Positions 42,339-52,818 of a DNA stretch of 64,000 nt are shown piece after piece. The stretch covers positions 186,001 through 250,000 of the forward strand of contig WLWT01000002.1 in assembly GCA_012103455.1 (NCBI GenBank), written 5' to 3'. Each line of letters begins with the position of its first letter. Position 1 is the first letter of the stretch. Source of the DNA: Gammaproteobacteria bacterium (GTDB lineage Bacteria; Pseudomonadota; Gammaproteobacteria; HK1). The notes below the pieces were generated by a model. That model was given only the letters and a program-made list of their open reading frames with translations, made no database searches and was not told where the DNA came from. A program made the position numbers and the translations under genes.

Positions 42339-45300
42339 ATGGATCGCGCGAGTCTCCAGTGGGTACGAGAGGAGGTCGAGCAGAGCTTGGCGCAAGCCCG
42401 GATCAATATCGAGTCCTTCTTGGAGAACACAGGCGAGGTCCGGCACATGCTGGAGTGCGCCGAGACGCTACACGGCGTTCGCGGTGTGCTCGAGATGTTG
42501 GAGGTCTACGGCGTTTCACTTCTACTCGATGAACTCGAACAGGTGTGCCGCTTGGTGCACGATGGCAAGGTGGCGCGCCGTGACGATGCGTGCGCAGTGG
42601 TGATGCAGGGTATCGTACAGGTGCCCGGCTGCCTTGATTTCATCACTCGCGGTAATCCCTACAATCCCATGTTGATGATGCCGCTTTTGAATGATGTTCG
42701 CAGTATCCGCAATCTGCCCCTGCTGTCCGAGAGCTCGCTTTTCGCGCCCGACTTGGATGCTCCTTTACCGTTCAAGGAGCGCCCGGTAGCTCTCGAGGGC
42801 GACGCGTTCGCCGCGTATGTGCGCAAGCTGAGGCCACACTATCAAAAAGGGCTGGTTGCCTGGTACCGCGGGGATCCACCGGCTGATGCGCTGCAAGTGC
42901 TCGAAGCGGTCATCGCTCATGTGCAAAAACTCATCGGCTCCACCCCTGCCGCCCGTTTGTGGCTGGTGGCACGCGCCGTTGTAGACGCGCTCAAAAGTGG
43001 CGGCTTGGAGCATAGCGTGTCGATCAAGTTGCTCCTCGGTCAGTTGGATCGTCGATTACGCTGCTTCATGCGAGAGGCCGATGCCGCCACTGACGAATCG
43101 GGGCCGCCGCAGCTGCTGAAGAACCTTCTCTATTATTGCGCGCGGGCGAAACCGGGGCCGCAGCGGCTGGCAGTAGTGCGCAGCGCTTTCAGCCTCGATG
43201 AGCTGCTCGAGCCGGCGGTCCGCGAAGGCGCCACTCCTAATCAGATTATGGGGCCTAATCAGCGGACTATTAACACAGTCGTCACCGGGTTGAAGGATGT
43301 TCTGGCCCGCGCTCGCGATGCACTGGACACCTATACAGGCAATAAACAACGGGCGTTGGTGAATCTAGAGCCGGTTCATCAGTCGTTGGCACAAGTGGCT
43401 GACACTTTGGGCTTGCTGAGCTTGGGCGTATCGCGCAGAGCCTTGGTCGAGCAACAGCAGATAATCGCTACCTGTATAGCCGAAAACACGCGGCCCGGTG
43501 AAAGCCAGTTGATGGGCATTGCTGCAGCGATGCTGCGGGTAGATGGAGCCTTGGACTCGGTGGCCGAACAAGGCATCGACGGCTTGAACGTCGTGGGAAG
43601 CGATATACCCCAATGCGGTTCCGGGCAGACACACTTAACCGGCATCGAATATCTGCAATTGATAACCAGTGTCATCGGTGAGGCGAAATCGGATATTGCC
43701 ATCATCAAAGACACGCTATCGGCGTACATTACCGAGCGTCAGCGGTCAACCAGGCTGAATGAAGTACCCGCGCGCGTGCAACGGATTGCTGGCGGCATTC
43801 GCATGCTGTTTCTCGATCAGTGCGCCAGTCTTTTGGAAATATGGTTGAGCTACGTGAAGCGGGTGTTGCTCGACGCACCGACATTTCCGGACGATGCGGT
43901 GCTGGAGCGTATTGCCGATGGCATCGAATCAATCGATTACTACCTGGAGGCGGTGGCGGGAGCGTCCGGGGTGGAGGCTGATACCCGGTTGGCTCATGCG
44001 ACGGCCTGCGTGGAAGCACTTCTTGGGCTTGCACCTAGTGTTAAAACGCCTGCGTCCACTGCTGGGGATGAGTTAGGTGACACCGTCATCATCGAGCGGG
44101 CGGCTGGGCACGGCCAGGATTGTAGCGCGGCACAGGATAATGGCACTGCACAGGACACCGGCACTGCACAGGCCACCGGCGTGGAAGTGGCGCAGCCGGT
44201 AGCTACGGTAACTAGTGGAGAGGCGGCCAGTGAAATAGATGATGCCGATGTCGATGAGAGGCGCACGCTTGAGCCCGAGTCTGTGGTGAGTGAAGCGATC
44301 ACCATTTCCGGCATTGCGGGTCGAACGGCGGACTTTGACGAGTTCGATACCGGTTCAGTGGAAGCTGAGAAAGAGGCTACCGAGACGGCCGCCGCTGGGG
44401 CCGTAGTTGTTGAAGAGGGGATAGCGGATCGAGCAATTAATTCTTCTCCTCTTCGGGATGTGCAATGGGAAGAAGACGATGGCCCACCTACGGGCGCCGA
44501 AGTTTACGGAGAAGAGGCGGCGGAAGAGGTGGTCATCGAAGGCGGCATCGCCGGTCGGACGGTAGATTTGGGTCCCGGTGCGGACGATAGCCAGTTCGAC
44601 GAGGCGAAAGAGCCCGGGGAGGCGAAAGAGCCCAGGGAGACGAAAGAACCCAGGGAGACGAAAGAACCTGGGGTGGTGCGAGGCGATGATGAAGTTGCGC
44701 TGGCGTTCGGCCCGTTGGCGGCCAATGCGGGCGAAGCCACCGGTGCCATAGCCGCTCCTACCATGGCCGCTACTACCATGGCCACTACTGTGGATAGTCA
44801 TGTAGCCGCTGACAATGATGATGAGATCGCGCAGATGCCGGCGTCGCTGGAAGCAAGTCTTCTAAAGGCCCGCGATCTGTTGGACCGAATGGAAGCCGAT
44901 GAGGTGGATGAGCCTGACGTGGGGGTCTTGCCGGATGAGGCAACGGGTTCGACACCGCTGCTGGATGATGCCATAGATGAGGAAATCATCAATGTCTTCC
45001 TTGAGGAAAGTGATGACGTACTCGCCATGTTCGATGAACATCTGCCCAAGTGGTTGGCGGATCCGAATGATGCCGGGGCGTTGGCGGAAATACGCCGTGG
45101 TTACCATACCCTGAAGGGTAGTGGCCGGCTGGTTGGCGCCGTTGCTATCGGTGAATTTTGCTGGAGCATCGAAGAGCTTCTCGATCGCGTTATCGACGGC
45201 ATCGTGCCCGCTACTCAGCCGGTATTGGATTTGATCAAAGAGGCTGGTGAATCGTTGCCGGTTATGTTCGCCGAGCTTCGTGGTGATGGCGTTTCCGGAG

Positions 45301-48300
45301 TCGATATTTCTAGGTTCGATATTTCAGGGGTCGATGTCGAGGACGTGCGGGCGCGGGCGGCGCTGCTGGGGGAGGCGGCCGCGAGCGGTCTAACGGAGCG
45401 CTCTTCGACCTCAGCTTCAGCGCAGAAATCCGCCGGTGAGCGCGATGGTGGCGCCACCACGGCGGCAGTGCTTTTACCTGAGCGGGAAGAGGAAGCTGGT
45501 GCCGAAATTCTGAAGTTTCCTATTCGGCGCGAGACCTCCGAGATCCCTGATGCGCAGTTTAAGGGGTTCGATCAACCATCCGTGCGCCGGGTGTTTTTCG
45601 ATGAGGCCGACGAGCATCTGCGTACGCTGTTGGGCTTATTGAGTGTGGAGGAGGTATCGCCCCACGATTATTCAAGATCGGCGCACACGCTAAAAGGGGC
45701 TGCCCGCACTGCGGGACTGAGCGGAGTTTCCCGAATTTGGGAGGTGACGGAACTTCTGCTCCACGCACTGATAAGTATCGACGCACCGCTCGATAGCAGG
45801 ATACTCGACTACATTGCCCAAGTGTGCGCGCGCTCGAATGAAGCCGTTGCCATCTACTTGAGAACTGGCGTGGAGGAGTTGGCGGAGGCTGAATATTGGG
45901 TGGAACGGGGCCGTCAGCTCATCGCCGAAGTGGCCGAGGCGGCGGCTGTTACCATCGAGCACGACGGGATGCGCGACAGCCATGTGGCTGATCGAATGGA
46001 GGTGAGGGAGGCGTTTTTAGAAGAAGCCGGTGAAATTTTGGATCTTTACGAATCAGTGCTGGAACGCTGGCGCAAAGAAGGGGCCTCCAAGCATTTGCTG
46101 GACGAACTGCAACGAGGGTTGCATACCTTAAAAGGTGGCGCTCGCATGGCGCAGCTCAATCCAATCGGGGATTTGGGCCATAGTCTGGAGTCAGTCATCT
46201 CATTGGTGGTGGACGGTCGTCTCGAGGCGGGGCCGGAACTGTTCGAAGTAGTCGAGGCGACGCAAGATAAGCTCGCGGACATGCTCGATTGTGTCGTTGC
46301 CCATCAGCACTTGACGCCAGCGCCGGAGTTGATCGCTCGTATTGAAGCGCTGGCCCGTGGTGAGCCGCTGCCAGCTCGAACAGTACTCGATGAAGCGGAG
46401 CTACGTGCGGGCGCCGGGTTGGCCAATGATGCTGAAATAGATAGGCGAGGTGGCGCCGATCTGAAGGATGGAGCAGAGCAGCGAGAGAAGATACCGGATG
46501 AGGCATCTTCTCTTCAGATGCAGGCGGGTTGCGAAGGAGAACAACCGTTTGAGGACGGCATCGGTGCTGCCGAGCGTGGCGAGCGCATACCGGTTGATGC
46601 TGAATTGCTCGATAGCTTGGTCGGTTACGCTGGCGAACTCAGTGTTTCACGGTCCCGTATCGAATTGCAGGTCAGCTCTTTTAGGCAGAACCTGGAGGAG
46701 ATGAGTGAAACGGTACGGCGTTTGCGCGAGCAACTGCGGCGCCTCGAGATGGAACGCCTCGAGATGGAAACGGAGTCGCAGATTGCGTACCGGCATGAGC
46801 GTGAAAATCGTGAGGGAGGCGCTCAGGACTTCGAGCCTCTCGAGTTCGGCCGTTTCTCCCGTATGCAGGAGTTGTCGCGCGGCTTAGCCGAGTCGGTCGG
46901 CGACTTGAACAATATTCACGATGCCCTCACTAACGTGACACGTGAGTCCGAGAGCATGTTGACGCAACAAGGACGCGCCAATACGGGTATGCAACACGGC
47001 TTGATGCAGATCCGCATGTTGCCGTTTGCCCGGGTGGTGCCGCGTTTTCGCCGTGTGGTACGCCAAACCGCGAGGGAACTTGGAAAGCGGGTCCGGTTGC
47101 AGGTAGTTGGTGACGATCTGCGTATTGATCGCGCTATCTTGAATCGTATCGTCGGCTCGCTTGAGCACATCTTGCGCAACAGTGTTGACCACGGCATCGA
47201 GACGCCCGCGCAACGTTGCGCCGCTGGCAAGTCCAGCGAGGGCGTGGTGTGCTTGGAAGTGAACAGAGATGGTCCCGAGATGATCATTCGGATCGCCGAT
47301 GATGGGCGCGGTATCGATGTTGCGGCGGTGCGCGCACGGGCGGTAGAGCGGGGACTTATAAAGGCGCAGGCCGAATTCGCGGACAGCGAGATCATCCAAT
47401 TCATCTTCGAGCCAGCGTTTAGCACCCGGGCTACGGTAACCCAGATTTCCGGGCGCGGTGTTGGCCTGGACGTGGTGCAAAGTGAAGTCAAACAATTGGG
47501 CGGTAGTGTGCGTATCGCCAGTGATGCGGGCGGTGGAGCTAGATTCGAAGTACGTTTACCGCTGACTCTTGCTATCAACCAAGCACTGATGGTAACGGTT
47601 GGGCATGAAGAGTTCGGTATCCCGCTGACTAATATCGATTCAATTATGCGGCTAAGCCGCGATCAGGCAAGGGAGTTTGATGCGCAAGATAATCCTGTCT
47701 TCGAAGTGGATGGGATCAAGTATCCGATGGCGTATCTGGGCAGTGTATTGTCGGTGGCCGAGCCTCGGTACATCGCGGAACGCTACCCGGTGGTATTGAT
47801 GCGTACAGGTGATAGCCGGATCGCGCTTCGCGTCGATGAGATAAAAGGCCGTAACGAAGTGGTGGTCAAGTCCGTTGGGCCAATGCTGAGCAGCATTCGT
47901 TGGATCTTCGGCGCCACGATTATGGGCGACGGGCGGGTGATCCTTATTCTCGACGCGCCTACATTGACCCGTCTTGCTGCCACTATGCGAAGCGGTGTTA
48001 TTCGGGCAAAGACCGCAGCGGCGGACGTGGACACGAGTGGCCCCACGGTAATGGTGGTCGATGATTCCATTACTGTGCGCAAGGTAACGGGCCGCTTCCT
48101 ACAGCGTAACGGTATCAATGTGATAACCGCGCGCGATGGCGTTGAAGCACTGACTTTGCTGCAAGAAGAGCTGCCGGATGTGATGTTGCTGGATATCGAG
48201 CTGCCACGGATGGATGGCTTTGAATTGGCTACCACTGTACGCAATGATGCCCGTATGAGCGGGCTGCCTATTATCATGATCACCTCGCGCACCGGTGAGA

Positions 48301-48419
48301 AGCATGTGGAGCGGGCCACCCAGCTCGGTATCGATCGCTATTTGGGTAAGCCTTATCAGGAGGTCGAGCTGCTGGAGAATATTAACGGTTTGCTGGTCCG
48401 GGAGGCCGCCGGTGTCTGA
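42339..48419 (+). CDS. chpA: ChpA, hybrid CheA-type histidine kinase of the Pil-Chp system
   Basis: 2026 residues. The N-terminal 560 residues form a FimL-like/degenerate Hpt region. An acidic, low-complexity linker follows (about 570-870) with short repeats. Three canonical Hpt domains carry a phosphorylatable His in 'YHTLKGSGR' (about 922), 'AHTLKGAAR' (about 1115) and 'LHTLKGGAR' (about 1262). Then come the dimerisation region, HATPase ('LEHILRNSVDHGIE', 'IADDGRGID', 'ISGRGVGLDVV', about 1605-1750), a CheW-like domain, and a C-terminal receiver ('VMVVDDSITVRKV', 'VMLLDIELPRMDG', 'YLGKPYQ', from about 1904). This is the ChpA arrangement, with three rather than the larger number of Hpt domains with His reported for Pseudomonas ChpA. 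It overlaps chpC by 8 bp. Confidence 0.96.
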   Translation: MDRASLQWVREEVEQSLAQARINIESFLENTGEVRHMLECAETLHGVRGVLEMLEVYGVSLLLDELEQVCRLVHDGKVARRDDACAVVMQGIVQVPGCLDFITRGNPYNPMLMMPLLNDVRSIRNLPLLSESSLFAPDLDAPLPFKERPVALEGDAFAAYVRKLRPHYQKGLVAWYRGDPPADALQVLEAVIAHVQKLIGSTPAARLWLVARAVVDALKSGGLEHSVSIKLLLGQLDRRLRCFMREADAATDESGPPQLLKNLLYYCARAKPGPQRLAVVRSAFSLDELLEPAVREGATPNQIMGPNQRTINTVVTGLKDVLARARDALDTYTGNKQRALVNLEPVHQSLAQVADTLGLLSLGVSRRALVEQQQIIATCIAENTRPGESQLMGIAAAMLRVDGALDSVAEQGIDGLNVVGSDIPQCGSGQTHLTGIEYLQLITSVIGEAKSDIAIIKDTLSAYITERQRSTRLNEVPARVQRIAGGIRMLFLDQCASLLEIWLSYVKRVLLDAPTFPDDAVLERIADGIESIDYYLEAVAGASGVEADTRLAHATACVEALLGLAPSVKTPASTAGDELGDTVIIERAAGHGQDCSAAQDNGTAQDTGTAQATGVEVAQPVATVTSGEAASEIDDADVDERRTLEPESVVSEAITISGIAGRTADFDEFDTGSVEAEKEATETAAAGAVVVEEGIADRAINSSPLRDVQWEEDDGPPTGAEVYGEEAAEEVVIEGGIAGRTVDLGPGADDSQFDEAKEPGEAKEPRETKEPRETKEPGVVRGDDEVALAFGPLAANAGEATGAIAAPTMAATTMATTVDSHVAADNDDEIAQMPASLEASLLKARDLLDRMEADEVDEPDVGVLPDEATGSTPLLDDAIDEEIINVFLEESDDVLAMFDEHLPKWLADPNDAGALAEIRRGYHTLKGSGRLVGAVAIGEFCWSIEELLDRVIDGIVPATQPVLDLIKEAGESLPVMFAELRGDGVSGVDISRFDISGVDVEDVRARAALLGEAAASGLTERSSTSASAQKSAGERDGGATTAAVLLPEREEEAGAEILKFPIRRETSEIPDAQFKGFDQPSVRRVFFDEADEHLRTLLGLLSVEEVSPHDYSRSAHTLKGAARTAGLSGVSRIWEVTELLLHALISIDAPLDSRILDYIAQVCARSNEAVAIYLRTGVEELAEAEYWVERGRQLIAEVAEAAAVTIEHDGMRDSHVADRMEVREAFLEEAGEILDLYESVLERWRKEGASKHLLDELQRGLHTLKGGARMAQLNPIGDLGHSLESVISLVVDGRLEAGPELFEVVEATQDKLADMLDCVVAHQHLTPAPELIARIEALARGEPLPARTVLDEAELRAGAGLANDAEIDRRGGADLKDGAEQREKIPDEASSLQMQAGCEGEQPFEDGIGAAERGERIPVDAELLDSLVGYAGELSVSRSRIELQVSSFRQNLEEMSETVRRLREQLRRLEMERLEMETESQIAYRHERENREGGAQDFEPLEFGRFSRMQELSRGLAESVGDLNNIHDALTNVTRESESMLTQQGRANTGMQHGLMQIRMLPFARVVPRFRRVVRQTARELGKRVRLQVVGDDLRIDRAILNRIVGSLEHILRNSVDHGIETPAQRCAAGKSSEGVVCLEVNRDGPEMIIRIADDGRGIDVAAVRARAVERGLIKAQAEFADSEIIQFIFEPAFSTRATVTQISGRGVGLDVVQSEVKQLGGSVRIASDAGGGARFEVRLPLTLAINQALMVTVGHEEFGIPLTNIDSIMRLSRDQAREFDAQDNPVFEVDGIKYPMAYLGSVLSVAEPRYIAERYPVVLMRTGDSRIALRVDEIKGRNEVVVKSVGPMLSSIRWIFGATIMGDGRVILILDAPTLTRLAATMRSGVIRAKTAAADVDTSGPTVMVVDDSITVRKVTGRFLQRNGINVITARDGVEALTLLQEELPDVMLLDIELPRMDGFELATTVRNDARMSGLPIIMITSRTGEKHVERATQLGIDRYLGKPYQEVELLENINGLLVREAAGV
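44140..44685 (+). repeat. Short in-frame tandem and dispersed repeats in the ChpA linker
   Basis: Two clusters are visible. Near 44142-44180 'GCACTGCACAGGACACCGGC'-like units encode Gly-Thr-Ala-Gln-Asp-Thr. Near 44605-44680 an 18-bp unit encodes a repeated six-residue (E-A/T-K-E-P-G/R) motif about four times. A third, dispersed motif 'GIAGRT/GIADRA' appears three times between 44310 and 44570. All keep the frame and lie in the predicted disordered linker. Confidence 0.6.
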
Positions 48420-48894
48420 GACTACGCTACCGCCTGTTAGGTGTATGTACCTGCCGCTAAGTGCCGGTGGCTTGTTGGTGCCGAGTTCGGTGGTCGCAGA
48501 GGTAATAGCGCCGCTAGCTCCGAGTACGCCCGAGAATATGCCCGACTGGAATATGCCCGACTGGTTGAATGGGTTTGTTCAATGGCGTGCGGTCAAGTTA
48601 CCGGTGTTGAATGCGGAGCGGGTCTTGGGGCTGGCGGCGGCGGTGGCCGGTGTGCGCAACCGCGTAGCGGTGCTGCATAGCGTGAATGCGGATTGCGCGA
48701 TGGCATATTACGCCGTTCTCATTCAACGCTTGCCTACAGTCGTTCTCGCTGGTGAGCGTACCGCTAAGGCCATGGAGCGCACCGTATCGGCGCCGTGGGT
48801 ACACGGTCAACTGGACCTTGAGGTTGGCGCGGGTTACGTGCCGAACCTGGATTCACTTGAAAGCCTGATAGAGAGTGCGATAACGGTGCATTAG
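48412..48894 (+). CDS. chpC: ChpC, CheW-like protein
   Basis: About 160 residues from a GTG at 48412 that lies inside the end of chpA (8-bp overlap). The start is set by protein similarity: 'VSETTLPPVRCMYLPLSAGGLLVPSSVVAEVI' is the ChpC-type CheW opening, followed by 'WLNGFVQWRAVKLPVLNAERVLG', the equivalent of the CheW 'G...WRG...P.V......G' region. It is a second coupling protein of the Pil-Chp array. Its 3' end overlaps the convergent rsmE stop by 4 bp. Confidence 0.85.
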   Translation: MSETTLPPVRCMYLPLSAGGLLVPSSVVAEVIAPLAPSTPENMPDWNMPDWLNGFVQWRAVKLPVLNAERVLGLAAAVAGVRNRVAVLHSVNADCAMAYYAVLIQRLPTVVLAGERTAKAMERTVSAPWVHGQLDLEVGAGYVPNLDSLESLIESAITVH

Positions 48895-49670
48895 CGTTGC
48901 GTTGCGTTTTCTACGCATCGGCCCATATCGCCCCACAGCGTTTGTGCGGCGCAGATCGCGCAGATGGCGGCTGTCTCCGTGCGTAGTATCCTGGGTCCCA
49001 TCGTTACGGCTGTGATACCCGCTGCTTGGGCGAGCGCGAGTTCCTGGTGGCTAAAACCGCCCTCAGGCCCTACCAGCAGTTGTAGCGCACCTTGTTGTGG
49101 CACGGGCAGCCCTGCCAACGGCTGCTCCGCCTGCGGGTGAAAGATAAGAGCAGGTACCCTGGCGCGGTTCGTTACCCATCTGCTAAGCGGTTCCGGAGGG
49201 TTCAGCCGCGGCAAATGGTTGCGTCCCGACTGTTCGCAAGCACTGGTGATGATCTGTTGCCAGTGCTGCATACGTGCGCCGGTCCTCTTGGCATCCAGTT
49301 GTACCACCGTGCGCTCCGTCAGCAGCGGGCTAATGGATGTGACACCGAGTTCCACCGATTTTTGCATGGCGAAGTCCATGCGTTCACCCCGCGATACCGC
49401 CAATGCGAGTTCGATGGACAGGGGCGACTCGGCACTGGCGGAGCGCGTCGAGAGAATGCGGATTTGCGCGTCGCCACGGCCGGCGTGCAGCAGTTCGGCT
49501 AGATACTCTTGACCGTTACCATCGGTTAGCACGAGCTGAGCGCCGGGCTTTAATCGCAGCACTCGCACTATGTAATGCGTCTGCGCCACAGTCAGTCCAT
49601 GGGTAACATTTTGCGATAGCTCGGATGCGGCTGGCGAGAATCCGGTCGCCATCAGTCTAGGTAATCGCAT
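48891..49670 (-). CDS. rsmE: 16S rRNA (uracil1498-N3)-methyltransferase RsmE
   Basis: About 259 residues from the ATG at 49670 (MRLPRLMATGF), preferred over one 63 bp upstream because RsmE normally begins 'MR.PR.F'. The N-terminal PUA-like domain ends near 'VLTDGNGQEY'. The SPOUT domain has 'MDFAMQKSVELGVTSISPLLTERTVVQ', 'ACEQSGRNHLPRL' and the knot 'LLVGPEGGFSHQELALA' plus 'MGPRILRTETA'. It methylates U1498 in 16S rRNA. In many gammaproteobacteria rsmE is close to gshB and pilG, which supports the context; gshB is not seen here. Confidence 0.94.
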   Translation of the reverse strand: MRLPRLMATGFSPAASELSQNVTHGLTVAQTHYIVRVLRLKPGAQLVLTDGNGQEYLAELLHAGRGDAQIRILSTRSASAESPLSIELALAVSRGERMDFAMQKSVELGVTSISPLLTERTVVQLDAKRTGARMQHWQQIITSACEQSGRNHLPRLNPPEPLSRWVTNRARVPALIFHPQAEQPLAGLPVPQQGALQLLVGPEGGFSHQELALAQAAGITAVTMGPRILRTETAAICAICAAQTLWGDMGRCVENATQR

Positions 49671-49734
49671 GTTGGCGGCAGTAGCGGGTGTTGCGGCTGA
49701 GGCCCGGATGGTTCGCATACGAGTTTTGGGCATT

Positions 49735-49921
49735 CGGCGAATTTAACCACATCTTGTGGGCCGTTCGGTTGACTGAGCACGCTAGTTAGAGTGAGTACCC
49801 AATGATTTCAGCTTCTTGTCGTGATTCACGCATCCACTCTGGATGTGTGTGATGAGTGATTTGTTCTGCTTGAGTGACGGGTGCAGCTAACCGATAATAT
49901 AATTTTTAGAAGTAGAAGAAC
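49735..49921. other. Short intergenic stretch upstream of rsmE
   Basis: Less than 200 bp with no gene support; the promoter of rsmE and the boundary to the mobile-element region should lie here. Confidence 0.3.
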
Positions 49922-51090
49922 GGATACAGGGCGTTTTAAATGAAGCCGGTTGTCAAGCGACCGCCCTGGCGATCACGGGCTTCGATACAGATGGCAGTCC
50001 GGTGATGAGCGGTGATATCAAATGGACGCAGCGTTGCCGCAGTCCGAAGACCTATCAAACGCCGTATGGCGCAGTGCAAGTGGCCCGCCCTGTGTACCAA
50101 ACCAGCCGGGGCGGTAAGACGTAGGTTCCCCTGGAAGCGTCGGCGCGGATCATCCGTGCCTGCACCCCGCGTTTTGCCCAACAAGTGACGAACAAATATG
50201 CGCGGATGCACGCCGCAGAAGTGTGTGCGGATTTACGCGAGAACCACCAACGTAAGGTGAGTCGAGGCACGTTGCAACTGCTGGCCGAAAGTGTGGATGG
50301 TATTACCCAACTGCACGAAGAAAACTGGCACTACGAAACATCTGAACTGGACTGTGCGATTAAAACAGTGGTCTGTAGCCTGGAGGAGGTGTACCTTTTA
50401 ACCGCCCATGACCGATGGCGAGAAGCGATGGGGGGTACTCTGTCGTTATACGATGTGCAAGTAGAGCGTCAGCATACCGTGTATATCGGGGCAGCGCCTG
50501 AGTATGGCAAAGCCACTTTTTTCCAACGTTACCAACAGGAACTGGATCGCATCAAAGCCTTGTATCCGAAGGCGTGCTATCTGGGGATAGCCGATGGGGC
50601 CACGAGCAACGGGGCATTTCTGAACCAACAAACGGATCGGCAACGGGTGGATTATTACCACGTCACGGAATACTTGGCGAAAGCGGCTTACGCCGCTTAC
50701 CCGGAAAAGACGGGCAAACCGGCCCGTCAACAATGGCTGACAGCGCGATGCCATCAACTCAAGCATGACACGGCAGGCGCGCAGGCTATTTTGGCCGAAT
50801 GTCGTACCCTCAAACGCAAGCGCAGCTTAAGTGAAGGCGCGCGTACAGACTTAGAGGCCACGATTACCTATTTTGCACATCAGATGGACAAGCTGGATTA
50901 TGCGACTCATACCCGGGAGCAGTGACCGATTGGTTCTGGGGTGACGGAAGCAGCCTGTAAGACGTTAGTCAAACAACGTTTTTGTAGGTCGGGGATGCGC
51001 TGGAAGGATAAGAGCCTGAGAGCCGTGATGAGTTTGAGGGCTTGGGTGATGACACCGGGCCGATGGGGGCAATTTTGGGATCAGGTCGCA
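49922..51090 (+). pseudogene. ISKra4-family transposase remnant
   Basis: One rightward frame reads continuously apart from stops: 'ALAITGFDTDG', 'YQTPYGAVQVARPVYQTSRGGKT' then TAG near 50122, 'CTPRFAQQVTNKYARMHAAEVCADLRENHQRKVSR', 'YLGIADGATSNGAFL', then TGA near 50922, 'PIGSGVTEAACKTLVKQRF' and 'GMRWKD'. This block order is that of ISKra4 transposases. Two internal stops make it a pseudogene, and its end runs into the left terminus of an ISL3-family element at 51107. The start codon and left end are not clear. Confidence 0.8.
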
Positions 51091-51106
51091 TATCACATTC
51101 TTTTTT

Positions 51107-52425
51107 GGGTTCTTCCGGATTTTGAATGGGTATTGTATTCTCTCCTGATTAAACTTCCCAGTCCCCAGTGAGAGCCCAGAATGACTGAGCACCAATTTTT
51201 AGAAGCCGTCCTCTCTCTCGTAGCCCCTTGGGGCGTCCATCACGTCGATGTCGACGAAGAGGCGAAAGAAGTGCATGTCTGGCTTGAGCACCAGAAAGGG
51301 ACCAAATGGAAGTGTCCAGATTGCGATCAGGAACTGCCCTGCTACGACCACGGAAGAGAACGGGCTTGGAGGCATCGAGACTTGTTCGAATACAAGACGT
51401 GGATTCATGCGAGGCTGCCGAGAGTGAAGGGTCCAGAGCACGGGGTTCGCCAAGTCCAAGCCCCTTGGGCAGAGGGATCGTCCCGGTTCACAACCCTGAT
51501 GGAGAGCCATGTGATCGACACGCTCCAACAGTGCGAGACAGTGGAAGGAGCCCGACGTCTCAACGGTCTCTCTTGGGACGAGACCTTCGGTATCATGCAA
51601 CGCGCCGTCGCTCGGGGACGAGAACGCAAAGGCGACGAAGCTCCCACAAAGAGTCGGGGTCGACGAGAAGGCGTACAAGAAGGGCCACAACTATTTCACC
51701 CTCGTCTACGATCTCGACCATTCGTCCGTCGTCCATATCTCCCAAGAGCGGACCAAAGCGAGTCTTGTGGAGTATTACGAGAGGCTGACGCCGGCGCAGT
51801 TCGGTGCGATCGAAGCCATCTCGATGGACATGTGGGAGCCGTTCTACCTGGCGACCGTGGAGACGGTTCCGCTGGCGAAAGACAAGATTGTGTTTGATCG
51901 ATTCCACATTGCGCAGCCCGTCAATAAGGCAGTCGACAAGGTGCGGCGCGAGGAAAATCGAACTCTGAAGGCAGAAGGGATCGCTCTCCTCAAAGGCACG
52001 AAGTATTTGTGGCTTTATTCCGAGAAGAACCTCCCGGAAAAACGGAAGGAATCTTTTGAAAGCCTGAAGGCTGTGAACCTGAAGACCGGTCGCGCGTGGT
52101 CCATTAAAGAAATGTTGGGCGAACTCTGGGAGGCTCCCAGCGTCGAAGCGGGGCGCGAGTTCTTCCAACGCTGGTTCGGTGGGGCGAGACGCAGCCAACT
52201 GGAGCCGATCAAGACGGTTGCGTTGACGGTCAAGAATCATCTCGAAGGGATTCTCAACTATCTCCGACATCGTGTGACCAACGGAGTGGCCGAGGGGATG
52301 AACAGCAAGATCCAGACCGTCCGACGGAACGCTCGTGGCCATCGGAATACCGAGAACTTGAAGACAGCAATCATGTTCTTTTGTGGGAGACTGGAGCTTC
52401 ACCCACACTAAACCCGGAAGAACCC
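51107..52425 (+). mobile_element. ISL3-family insertion sequence with frameshifted transposase
   Basis: The ends are inverted repeats GGGTTCTTCCGG at both termini (right end reads CCGGAAGAACCC). Flanks are T-runs (TTTTTT) on both sides, consistent with an 8-bp or shorter target duplication in a homopolymer. Length about 1.32 kb. It sits against the ISKra4 remnant, so it inserted into or next to that older element. Confidence 0.8.
51181..52411 (+). pseudogene. ISL3-family transposase, frameshifted
   Basis: The first frame covers residues 1-160: MTEHQFLEAVLSLVAPWGVHHV, a zinc-ribbon 'KWKCPDCDQELPCYDH' and 'RHRDLFEYKTWIHARLPRVKG'. The second frame, from about 51655, gives 'VGVDEKAYKKGHNYFTLVYDLD', 'AISMDMWEPFYLATVETVP', 'IVFDRFHIAQPVNKAVDKVR', and the conserved C-terminal 'ILNYLRHRVTNGVAEGMNSKIQTVRRNARGHRN'. 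A single frameshift near 51650 separates them. The catalytic acidic residues are all present across the two parts, so the element may have died recently or use a programmed shift. Confidence 0.82.
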
Positions 52426-52427
52426 TT

Positions 52428-52818
52428 TTTTGCTTCACTGAATGAGCTCAACGCTTTGCGGCAAAACAGGGCGATCGAGGAGACCTTGAGCCATTTCCAC
52501 ACTCACAGTAAAAATACTGCCTGTGTTATCTCAATTCCGCTTCGCTTGGTAAAGTTCGCTGCTTTAAATCAATCGGTTAAACTTCAACACATTCCAAGTA
52601 TCTGCAAACAGATTATCAAGGCAGTGTTTGGAATCGGTGAGAACTCCTTCTGATAACGATCGAAGGGCGTTATTGTTTGTGTCAACATTCATGTGGGTCT
52701 TCCGCAGTATTGATGTTTTGTTATGCGAGCTGATATTATACTGCGCGCAAGGTCCTTTTTCTTCTAAATCAACATCCTATATTCGATTTTTTATCCTGCT
52801 TAAATACCGAAACTTGAG
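52428..52818. other. AT-rich spacer between the ISL3 element and the ATPase/TOPRIM unit
   Basis: No open frame of note, no RNA and no terminal repeats recognised. It forms the downstream flank of the leftward TOPRIM-like gene, so a terminator could lie here, but I see no clear hairpin. Confidence 0.4.

Noticed and set aside
46884..47578. Leftward open frames opposite the ChpA kinase core
   Set aside because: They overlap the conserved HATPase region in antisense and show no protein-like conservation.
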